NCBI RefSeq assembly: GCF_000003815.2
Contig: NC_049984.1
Location: forward strand, 3,196,025 to 3,260,024
Reading direction: 5' to 3'
DNA from: Branchiostoma floridae
Lineage: Eukaryota > Chordata > Leptocardii > Amphioxiformes > Branchiostomatidae
Length of the DNA stretch: 64,000 nucleotides
The notes below the pieces were generated by a model. That model saw nothing but the letters and a program-made list of their open reading frames with translations. It had not been told where the DNA came from and did no database searches. This document shows positions 46,701 to 56,430 of this stretch, one piece after another. The position numbers and the translations under genes were made by a program. The first letter of the stretch is position 1. Each line of letters starts with the position of its first letter.

Positions 46701-49700
46701 TCTGGTTGCATCAAGCACAAGGCATTTATGATTTAGAGATAGCTTCATTCATTATCTACAAAAGTAGTTTGCATTCAAAGGAAAGGAAAGGGAAGATATG
46801 ATTAGATCAGTGACAGTGCCAGCACTGTCAAATCAAAAGTGGACTGTTCTGTCCGTTTTCAGCACCCTTGCCTAGTAACCAGGAAGTGGTTTCTGACTGA
46901 CCGTTCGTTGATGCGTCAGGTTTTCCATCACAGTATGTTACTACAGTACAGTCCTGTAAATACATTTCAGTTAGCGAGATGGTGCTAATGCAAACACTAC
47001 TGCAAATTTTCCCGCCAGCATGAAATTAAATCCCTGTGAACTTAAACACAAGAAATGCTAACAATTTCTCCTTATCTCTCTGTTGTCCAGGTCGCACAAT
47101 GTACGTGATCCCTTACAGCAAGAGACTTAAGCACGAGACATTTATGACTTAGTGAAAGCTTAATTCGTTATCTATTGATAGTATTATACCAGTACCAAAA
47201 GGAACACTAACTATTTCTCCCTGTCTGTCTGTAACGGTACAGGTCTCACCATGTACGTCATACCCTACAGCAGGGGACCTAAGCATGAGACATTTATGAT
47301 CTATTATACCAGTACCACAAGAAATGCTAACCATTCTTCCCGCCTCTCTGTTGTCCAGGTCGCACAATGTACGTCATCCCTTACATCAAGGAACTATGAT
47401 TTAGAGAAAGCTTTATTTATTGTATATTCTGCAGGTACCACTGGAAATACTAACCATTTTTCCCCGTCTCTCTGTTGTACAGGTCGCACCATGTACGTCA
47501 TCCCTTACAGCATGGGACCGGTGGGCTCTCCGCTGGCCAAGTACGGCGTCCAGGTGACGGACTCCGCGTACGTTGTGGCGAGCATGCGCATCATGACTAG
47601 GATGGGTGCAAACGTGCTGGACGCCATCGGCGAGGACGAGTTTGTCAAGTGCCTCCACTCGGTCGGAGCGCCCATCCCCGATTCAGGTACTAGCTGTTCT
47701 TGGTTAATTCACGTTTGTGTAATTTAAACGTTAGGCCACACCAATTAACCTGTTGCGCCAAAAATAGTTACTCAAGCAACTGGATATGGTTTTGAAACGG
47801 TCAGACGTTTCGGATAGAATCCACTATCCTTCGTCAGTGACACTGAAGAGATCTGGAAGAAACAGGTCTTTTATACTATAACTATGAATGAAGACAATTT
47901 CAGATGTCCAATAGGAAAGGTTGTAAGACAATTCAGACTGAAGACAAATAACCTGTTGGTTCACGGATTTCTAAAAATGATAATAAGATATGCTTAACTG
48001 GAAAAAGCACAATGAAAACAAAGCCAGAGGACCAGATTTATGCCTTGGTGTACTCAGTTTTTTGGAGTGAATACAGTAACATTCAAGTTTTCCTCCCTAC
48101 CCTATGCTTTTTTGATGTCCACTTGCTACATTTTTATTTTAAAAATCCGAGAACCATGGAAATCAATTGGTGTGGCCATATGTCGTTTGTCAAAATTTTC
48201 ATAGGCATGGGTTTTACCAAGGTTGGTTTGAGCTGTTTTTTTTTTGTTTGTAACTAGTTCACTTGCAATTTCAGCTTTGAAAAGTTGTATTCTCTATATT
48301 ATGATCCTATGGCAGCAAAGCTTAGAAATGTTCTGTTCCTCAGTTGCATTTTACTGTCACAGTGCTGAAAGTCTTTTTCAAGACCATGGTTTCTCCCCCC
48401 CAAAACCGTGAGCTTTTCGTGAGAATTGATTTGTTATTTTCTGATTTCAAGGTGGTCTTTCAGGTTCTGGTGTTTGTGCATTTGTCTGCATGTGACTGTT
48501 ATGCAGGGTTGTAGCCAACCTGAAATAATTTCCATCTCCTTAATTTTTAATCTTAGCAAGTGCCCAATTATAAGATTTAGACCCTCTGAAATGCTATTTC
48601 CTGCATTTTTAGGTCTGAATTTTGCTGGTAGACTGAGCAGTTCAATGGCATCTGTTGTGGTGGAAAAATTATGCAAGGAGGACGGAAAGGGCAAATTTTT
48701 TTCCTTCCCCTGTAGCAATTGCAAAATTCAGTCAAAGGATTGAAGTACGGGTGCTGGCTACAACCCCGCTGTTATGTAATAAAGTTCTTGATTGTCGGTT
48801 TGTTTGAATGGTTTCCTGGTTTTGCAGAAGTCATGTAAATTTTCACGAGTATTTCGTCCTTCAAAGGTGGGCAAAATGCACTCCAGGAAAGTTTAAGAAT
48901 AAACTGACATTCTTTGGACAAACACAGATTTTATGGATGACATCCTTTAAAGAGACTTCTTAAATTATGCAAGAGGTCTTTTTGATTACAGGAAAACTCT
49001 TTTTGTAATAATATTTTTATAACAATTACAACACAATCTTTACCTCTTAAGTTTAGGCTCTTGCAAAAACCCAGCTTTGCAGATGAATGTCATCCACAAA
49101 ATCCAGGTTGTTTATGCTAACAACATCAGGGCTCGAAATACCACCTGCATATACAGGTTAGTGCAGGTAAAAAAAATGGAGCTGTGCAGGTATTTCTGGT
49201 GTCTACCTGCACCTAACCTGCACTGGTCCATGTACTGGGTTTTATACATAAATGCCCTATGATGAATGTGCATGTGGATTGTTACTAGTACAATTCTAGT
49301 ACATGTATGATCCATACCTCCTAAATTCAATTCAGAGTGGTGCAGGTAATGTTTCTCTGGTGCAGGTGATTTTCAATGTTACCTGCACCAGTGCAGGTAT
49401 GCAGAAAAAGGTATTTCGAGCCCTGAATATAGTGTACACCAGTCTAACCTGGAGGGCCTGGCCTGGGGTGAGTGCCATCAGGAGTTTCATCCAACACAAA
49501 GCCGTCACTGAAGGCTAACAGCGCTTATTTCTCAATCTGCATGGAGAATGAACAATACAATTTGCATGTTTTCTCTTCCACAGCATGCCTAACTTCTGTT
49601 CTGCAAACCTTTTGCATTTTAAGCCCTGCGCTGCATTCCTCCTGCATTTTTTTTTATGTGGAAAATTTGATTCAGAAACATTTCTTTTCAAACTTCGATG

Positions 49701-52700
49701 AAGGTTCGACATCCAGGAAACGAGATACTGAATGCCAAAGTTACTCAAGCATCTGTGAATTGACCATTTACTAATTCTAAACTTTTCCAGTTGCTTGAGT
49801 AAATTTTGCATTGAGTATTTCTTTCCAAAGTTAAAAGCCGGTCTTTGTACTTTCTCTGCTTACTTGGATGCTTCAGAAAAGTCTCATAGTTTACAAAGAG
49901 CATGTTCATCATTATCTCCACTGTTGTGGCTAAAAATTACACGTGATGTGATCGTGCATTTCGAAAACCACTACCTCTATTGCTTTGATAATGAAACATG
50001 GCTTGCATGCACAACATGGCAGTAAAGTTATAACAAAGCCTATAGACTGTGCAAAGGACATTGGTGATGACAAATTTTGGATGAAACTCCTGTTTCGGTG
50101 GAGGGCTACGAGTAAGTATCGTCACAGGCGCTGCTGGGGGTCGTCTTGCGGACTGAAGGGCTGTAAACGGCACCGCCCCGACTGGCCAGGTTCTCCCCAT
50201 TCCACTAGCGTAGATGAACGCGGTTGAGGTTACTATCTAACGGTCCTTCTCGGATTTCTTTCCTCCCACAGCCCCCATCACCTCAGGTTGACAGGCTTCG
50301 GGGATTAAAAGGTTCGACTGATCGGCGGTGTCGTCGCGTTGGTGGCCACGGCGTGTCCGCGTGATCTCCGCCCAACTCTCGACAGGTGGCTACCCCATCC
50401 GACGTCTCGACTTGGCCCAACCGAAACACATTCCTCCTCCTCTCCTTCTTTTTCTTTCCTTTTCTCCTGCCCTTATGATTCCATTTATTTCAGTACTCCT
50501 AAGATTTATGCCATTTGCCACGAGCTAGCGGCGACCGTTTGTGTAAGCCTTGCAGCAGTACAGGTGCGCCCTGGTGGGAATCGAACCCGGGTCCTCTCGC
50601 GGCTCCGAGAGGCGGCGGTCAGACCCACCTCAGCCACTTAAAAGCTGCCGAGGTGCTTAGGAAGGGGTGGGGGCTCTCTCCCACGCACGCTTTGTAAATA
50701 CTGTGTGGAAATTGCATTGCTATGGTTCTGCCCTCCAGAGAACGGCACGAAAAAGTGGCCCTGCAACCCTAAAAAGGTGATGATCGCCCACATCCCCGAC
50801 AAGAGGGAGATCATCTCGTTTGGGAGCGGCTACGGAGGCAACTCCCTGCTGGGGAAGAAGTGCTTCGCCCTGAGAATAGCCTCGAGAATCGGCCGGGACG
50901 AAGGCTGGCTGGCAGAGCACATGCTGGTGAGTAGGCAAACAAGTAGTCAAATGAAAAAGCTGCATTGTCAGTGTGTTAAATGACATTCCTATAGTTCTTG
51001 GGCTGTCTTCAGTTTTAGATTTTTTCTGACTAATTGTTCTGAAGTCCATGTTGTAGTGTTTTTTTTGATTTTGGATTTTTTTTTGGGTGGGTGAATCTTT
51101 TTCTCAGGACGGAAGGATTGGTCCTGGAGACAGTTCAAATGCCTGTTCTTTAACAGTTTTATGGTATTTTCCCCCTAATCTCTTATTTTGTGGTCGTTTT
51201 GTGGAGGAAAACTTACACCTCTTGATCTCCCAAAAGGAGCAAGGTTGAAACATTAAGAAGAACAGCAAACGGAAGGATGCAGAAAACTGATTGTTCAACG
51301 GTCAAATAGTTAGCCAAAGAGATAGATGAATTGAGGACATATAGGTGCAAATCAATGTGAATGCTTAGCTGAACGTGCCTTGCTTGTTACACATCCTGGG
51401 CATCATATAAAGAACAGGTACTAGGTGAAACATTAAGAACAGAAGACTGAGAAGGATGGAGAAACCTGATAGCCAGATTTTCTGTGGTGCCCCAACAAAC
51501 AAAGAGTTGGAAATCAATGTGAATACTTAGTTTAAAGGGATGTATTGTAAAATTTTGGCGCAAAAAGGACAAATATACTGAATTTTAAAATCTCCTGCTA
51601 GATTGGCATTTGTTACTTTCAAGCGTGTTCCTTTGTTCATCGGCAGTGGGAAATGTGCATATTTCAAGACGTCCTCACGGCACAACAAAGTTGTAGTCAT
51701 ACACTGTGAATATTGCTGTGCAGTGTAATAAGGTAGACTCATTACATGATGTAGTAAAAATGACCAACAACAGTAACTTTATTTTTGTACAATGCATCTA
51801 ATTAACGCACCTGGCTTGTTTCAGATCCTGGGCATCACCAACCCCCAGGGAGAGAAGAAGTACATCGCTGCAGCCTTCCCCAGCGCCTGCGGCAAGACCA
51901 ACCTCGCCATGATGCAGCCCACCCTCCCCGGCTGGAAGGTCGAGTGCGTCGGCGATGACATCGCCTGGATGCGCTTCGACGACGAGGGCAGGCTTCGCGC
52001 CATCAACCCGGAGAACGGGTTCTTCGGCGTCGCGCCCGGAACGTCGATGGACACGAATCCCAACGCCATGAGGACGATCCACAGTAATACGGTGTTCACC
52101 AACGTAGCAGAGACCAGTGATGGTGGTGTTTGGTGGGAAGGCATGGAGAAGCCACAGGAGGTACGGAAACGTCAGCTTTTATTTTTTATCAAATTTCATC
52201 ATTTTTGGGAATTGGTGCACTCGTTCACGTAACCTGAAAATTTAGGTGCCAAGGAAAATGTCTGAGGGCTTAACATGGAGTGAATGAGCCCAAATACTAT
52301 GGCTAAGCTGTAAAACTGTATTTTATTTACACTGCACATATATCTCTGTGCATTGGCATTTTGAGCATGTTATCTTGTGCAAGCCTTTGATAGAAGATTG
52401 CACCAAAACAGCTCCATGATGCTAACATCACAACTGTTTGTCTGTCCACAGGGAGTTGAGATCACCACCTGGCTAGGGAAGAAGTACGACCCCACTGACA
52501 AGAACATGAAGGCCGCCCACCCCAACTCTCGCTTCTGCGCCCCCGCCGCCCAGTGCCCCATCATGGACCCGGCCTGGGAGAGCCCTGAGGGCGTGCCCAT
52601 CGACGCGATCGTGTTCGGCGGCAGAAGACCCAAGGGCGTGCCTCTGGTGTACGAGGCATTCAACTGGACCCATGGTGTGTTCATCGGCGCTGCCATGAGA

Positions 52701-53753
52701 TCGGAGGCGACCGCAGCTGCTGAGCACAAAGGTGAGGACAGACAATTTGGTGCTGTTTTGTGTCAGCAAAAGTAACCAAGAAACCCTGGTTTAATCCTGG
52801 AAGGACATCTTGGTTGGGCTGTCTTTTGGAAAATGCTAACAACCCCTCCCTGTAAGAAATACACCCTGCTGCTTAAACAACGAGGAAACTTTGCTGCCCT
52901 GTGTGCACTATGATGCTTCAGTTTTTTTTTATTTTTTTTTATTGGGTTTTCAAATAAACAAAGACGAGTTGGGGGACCATCCAACAAAATGACAGCAAAA
53001 ATAACAAAAGTGATCTCAATATAGTCATAACAATAATGAACTTAGATTCAAAAAATAATATGAGAACTTAAAACTGTAATAGTAATGAACTTAGATTCAA
53101 CAGTGATATAACAGATCACTGATGCTTCAGTTTTACTGTGCTAGTACTACACTATATGCCTGTGGTTCTAGAACCCTTTTAATAGCAGATAAGCAAGCAA
53201 AAAATGGGCCGCTTTACTGTGAACTATTTGCATTACTGTCCAACGACTACAGTGCTACCACAAATGTTACCGCAAATTTATACTCCATTTTTTTCATTCA
53301 CAATTAACTATTTGTTTATTTTCGTTTCCAGGCAAGTCCATCATGCACGATCCCTTCGCCATGAGACCGTTCTTCGGCTACAACTTCGGGCAGTACCTCA
53401 CCCACTGGCTCAGCATGCAGAACCACCCGGGCGCCAAGCTGCCCAAGGTGTTCCACGTCAACTGGTTCCGTAAGGCGGAGAAGGGCGGGTTCCTCTGGCC
53501 AGGCTTCGGCGAGAACTCCCGCGTGCTGGACTGGATCTGTCGCAGGGTCGACAACGAGGACTGCGCCCGGGAGTCCCCCATCGGCCACATCCCCTCGGAA
53601 GGGTCCCTGAACTTGGAGGGGTTGAAGGAGGAGGTGGATATGCAGGAACTGTTCTCCCTGCCCAGAGACTTCTGGACCCAGGAGGTCAAGGAGATCGAGA
53701 AGTACTTCCGGCAACAGGTCAGCGGAAGACCTGCCCAACGAGATCGCGAATGA
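43741..53753 (+). CDS. PCK: Phosphoenolpyruvate carboxykinase (GTP)
   Basis: Gluconeogenic enzyme: oxaloacetate + GTP to phosphoenolpyruvate + CO2 + GDP. Coding exons: 43741-43827 (exon from 43695), 44308-44441, 44786-44970, 47483-47686, 50739-50926, 51825-52160, 52452-52731 and 53332-53753; all phases join. Motifs: [74 protein letters not shown] (kinase-1a loop), [10 protein letters not shown] (metal site), [23 protein letters not shown] and FHVNWFRK. Start MPPVPAQTQ aligns with vertebrate cytosolic PCK1. From 43741 the frame gives 611 residues; PCK1 has 622. The shortfall is at the end, where the frame is shifted near 53724. Upstream frame is open through the exon, so longer N-termini from 30525 or 40212 are possible. 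Closest to PCK1/PCK2; likely pre-duplication. Confidence 0.96.
43795..44006 (+). repeat. Tandem duplication copying the end of PEPCK exon 2 and its donor site
   Basis: CTGGACAAGCTGCAGCCCCG...ACTTGG|GTGAG at 43795-43832 is repeated at 43934-43971 with one or two changes (CTGCAACCCC). The following intron bases TCATTCAACTT.AAGTTCAG are also repeated. Offset 139 bp. The second copy is an intact-looking extra 5' splice site. Confidence 0.88.
47091..47482 (+). repeat. Three decoy copies of the PEPCK exon 5 acceptor and first ~30 exon bases
   Basis: CAG|GTCGCACAATGTACGT... at 47091, CAG|GTCTCACCATGTACGTCA at 47243 and CAG|GTCGCACAATGTACGTCA at 47359 precede the real exon start at 47483 (GTCGCACCATGTACGTCATC). 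Each is preceded by the same pyrimidine tract (TCTCTCTGTTGTCCAG or similar) and followed by similar intron bases (GACATTTATGA, ATTATACCAGTACCA). Spacings 152, 116 and 124 bp. A further intron-only piece lies near 46720. Confidence 0.9.
47731..48177. mobile_element. MITE with ends TTAGGCCACACCAATT / AATTGGTGTGGCC
   Basis: Inverted ends 447 bp apart in PEPCK, with AAACGGTCAGACGTTTCGGA inside (compare 29640-29655). Near the right end AATCCGAGAACCATGGAAAT matches a fragment at 2265-2300. Related ends occur at 56037-56390. Confidence 0.65.
48504..48768. mobile_element. hAT-type MITE with 8-bp target duplication CTGTTATG
   Basis: Ends CAGGGTTGTAGCCAAC and GTGCTGGCTACAACCCCG; CTGTTATG occurs at 48496-48503 and 48769-48776. 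The interior matches 10666-11028 on the opposite strand. Confidence 0.9.
49127..49425. mobile_element. CCTGCA-rich MITE (CAGGGCTCGAAATAC ends)
   Basis: Perfect ends CAGGGCTCGAAATACC and GTATTTCGAGCCCTG, 299 bp, in the PEPCK intron before exon 6. Interior CACTGGTCCATGTACTGGGT matches the copies at 36237 and 38621. Confidence 0.88.
50555..50645 (-). repeat. tRNA-derived SINE head
   Basis: Read on the minus strand, AAGTGGCTGAGGTGGGTCTG resembles a Pol III A box and GGGTTCGATTCCCACC is a consensus B box, about 40 bp apart with a possible variable arm (CTCTCGGAGCCGCGAGAG). The bases before the A box do not pair with the 3' acceptor sequence CAGGGCG, so this is a SINE or tRNA pseudogene rather than a working tRNA. 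Confidence 0.6.
51246..51540 (+). repeat. Tandem repeat with a decayed decoy of the PEPCK exon 7 acceptor
   Basis: GAAACATTAAGAA...AATCAATGTGAAT.CTTAG occurs twice (from 51246 and from 51427). At 51376-51401 GTGCCTTGCTTGTTACAC then ATCCTGGGCATCA matches the real exon 7 border at 51825 (CACCTGGCTTGTTTCAG|ATCCTGGGCATCACC), but the AG has become AC. Confidence 0.75.
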
Positions 53754-53791
53754 GCTACAGAAGCTGGGAGAGCCGTGTGCAGAAGTTGTAA
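53724..53791 (+). other. Frame-shifted end of PEPCK
   Basis: The conserved C-terminus is present but split over three frames. One extra G at 53724-53725 (AGCGGAAG) moves [14 protein letters not shown] out of frame. A second extra G at 53766-53768 (CTGGGAG) moves ESRVQKL and its TAA (53789-53791) again. The frame as written stops at 53751-53753 after an unrelated tail. Length and similarity to the PCK1/PCK2 end argue that the true protein ends at 53791. Confidence 0.8.
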
Positions 53792-55123
53792 GAAGGGACG
53801 GGGGGAGAATAAGAAAGAAAGGGGGGGCTGGGTGCGAAATTTTATTAAAATGAAGACTGGAATTGCTGGAAGAAGCATGTTTTATGATGAGGAACAGCGA
53901 CTTTATTTTAGAGGTGGTTGTGCTTGGTGTTTTTGTCGTTTGGCATCAGGATTACAAACAAACGGAAGAGAGAGTATTTTATTCTTAGGTCACCAAGCAG
54001 GCACCGTGGGAGGTCCTAGCCTCTTACCGATGAACCAGTACACGTTTTCAGACTCCTTGGCGTGACCGTCATAAATAATCACCGATAATTATACAGAAAT
54101 TACCGCCATCCTCTGCAGTATGGATGTATTGTCCGTGCATTGGGGTTTTGGTAACAGATTCTCAATATACTTATACGACACGTAGCTTTTCGAAAGACAC
54201 CTAGCTTTTCAGCTGGCTTGAACTACATGTAGATTGTTATTTGCACAACCAGACATGCTACTTCTTACGCCAACGTTACCTCGTGGCCTAGATGGATCAA
54301 CAAAGTTGCACTCTTTGTCATCAATGAGGTGTTTTACTTCAACATATTTTTCACTCATACTCTAGTTTGTAGTTGTGGTGTTTGTTATAGACAGATCATC
54401 ACAATGCATTCCTCAAATGTACAGAACAATTTTTTTTGCTGCATTGATTGCGGCTTTTTCTTTTCCTTTTTTTTTTAATAGAAAATATTTGTGTATGTCC
54501 AGTCAGTTTGGTCAACTTTTGTGGAATACCAAATCCTTTTGCAGCACTAAAGCTGTGGTAAGAGTATAACTACAAACTTTGATGTGTAATGCTGCGTCTT
54601 GTATGCCTAGAGTCTTCAAGGTATGGGGTCTCCTCTTTGTATGGTGACGCCAGTTTTATATTCTTACCTCAGCGAGTCTGTACTTTTTACCTTAGATGTG
54701 ATACCTATTTATGTAGTATCTAGAAAATGTCTATATTTGTGATTTTTCAGAACGAGAAAAGTATGGGATGCATTGATTCTGGGTGGGGTGGAGCATTAGC
54801 AAGGAAACTTTTAATGGCAATGACTTGAATGAAGCTGCTACATGATGTGAAGTACTACATGTTTTTAAATGTAGCCTTGACCGTTATTTAAATGTTGCTG
54901 TTTGTCTAATACTAATGTGTATTGTGTACATATATAAATATATAAACACTTAAGGGAATACACTACTGATGGCCAAACTGGCCTTTTTCTTCTGATCCTG
55001 AGTTTTGATCTGGGCGTTCAAGTCCCACTTTGTGACCTTAATTTATCATTTGTACAGATGTGTAGGTCACTTTTAGTCACATGTACCTCGCACATTTTTT
55101 GTCTTATCCCTTCACCCATTAAA
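53792..55123 (+). other. Probable PEPCK 3' UTR
   Basis: About 1.3 kb without frames or recognised repeats. The first plausible polyadenylation signal seen is ATTAAA at 55118-55123; no AATAAA was found before it. The exact end is not determined. Confidence 0.4.
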
Positions 55124-55489
55124 TGTCAATTTCCACTATGATCTAATTCAGTCTCGGTTGTCATCAATGTTTGTCGAGCATAAGTAGGCTATCCCAGGAT
55201 ACACATATAGGAGAATTCTGTTTACATGTATATTACAAGTAAAGAGTACATGTACTAGTTTCGATGTCTCATAGACACCTTCCTCATTGCTTCTGACTGG
55301 AGTTCTGCTTCTCGCTGCTATATGTAGCTGATGTAGCTGGTGCTTTTGCGCCGAGAACACAATCGCTACATAGCTAACTTAGTATACAACCTCCGATGCA
55401 AGGACATGAACATCACCCCTTCTTTATTAGACTTAAGACATTTAAGAAACATCAAGGCTTTTCTAATCAAATTGAAATGAAGGTAGCAA

Positions 55490-55612
55490 CAAACTCCCAT
55501 GCATTGGGTCAAAATGAGGGTTGGGCAGTAAAGCAATGTTCTCAACTCATAACATTTACATATAAAAATGCACAACTGCCTGACCCTCATTTCCGCCCAA
55601 TGCATGTAATGA
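55490..55612. repeat. Foldback repeat, arms of about 35 bp
   Basis: CATGCATTGGGTCAAAATGA.GGTTGGGCAGT faces AACTGCCTGACCCTCATTTC.GCCCAATGCATG across a ~45-bp centre, between the convergent PEPCK and PSMG2 genes. It would fold into a strong hairpin. Confidence 0.8.
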
Positions 55613-56036
55613 AAAGCAACTTGTAAAGGGAACTTGTGTTTTCTGTTGCCCATATATAGCATGCATCCAAATGGATCCTGGTCCTGAAAGGTGTTCTAGT
55701 GATGGCCAATAAATGGAGAGAAATTTAACCAAAGCATCACGCATGCAATGAAAACAAACAGTATTATACATATTTATTGTTGGATTTCCACAACCATGGG
55801 CATAATAAAAGCAAAGCCTTTCCTAATTACACATTTGATCAGTTAATGGTGAGCAGGCTTTCCTCTAAATGCCAATGTGTACATGGGCCTTAAACATATG
55901 ATGTACATACAAAAAACATTCAAGGATGAAAAGAGAATACACAACATACAAATCGGTACAGCATAATACATGTATGTAGGGGGCTTCTTTATCAATTTTA
56001 GGGGAGGGGACCCCCCTCCCTGCAGAGCTTCACAAG

Positions 56037-56390
56037 CTTAGGTCACACCAATTTTATTTGTTGCTTACCGGATACACTTGTCCATTTTTTTTACATGAAA
56101 AAAAATTTCAGAGAGAAAAAAAATGAAGGTTTTGCTAGCACAATACTGTAAATATTGCCATTCAAAGACACAAACATAATTTCAGTTTGAAAACGATGCC
56201 TTTTATTCAGAACATAAGTAACAAATCAAAGGAAGGGATTCAAAGTATAAAATTTGCTATTCAACTCCTCAGGCTGTTTTTTTTTTTTTTTTGGTGTTAT
56301 TTAAGCCTGATATATTCACCCCAGACCTTTTGAAAATGTTTTTGGGAAAAAATTTGAGAAGTAGCAAATAAATTTGGTGTGGCCTTAAAG
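56037..56390. mobile_element. MITE at the 3' end of PSMG2, ends CTTAGGTCACACCAATTTTA
   Basis: The left end CTTAGGTCACACCAATTTTA and the right end (inverted) CTTTAAGGCCACACCAAATT continue matching for about 30 bp. It begins 41 bp after the PSMG2 stop codon and contains that gene's only visible AATAAA. Related to 47731-48177. Confidence 0.7.
56202..56207 (-). terminator. AATAAA polyadenylation signal candidate for PSMG2
   Basis: AATAAA on the minus strand, about 225 bp after the PSMG2 stop and inside the MITE at 56037-56390. An AATAAA-like AAATAA nearer the stop is not canonical. Confidence 0.5.
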
Positions 56391-56430
56391 AGTAATTGAA
56401 GGAAGAGATGCCCAGTTGGGAACAGCTGCA

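Noticed and set aside
50555-50645. tRNA gene on the minus strand
   Set aside because: A and B boxes are present, but the acceptor stem cannot pair; more consistent with a SINE or pseudogene.
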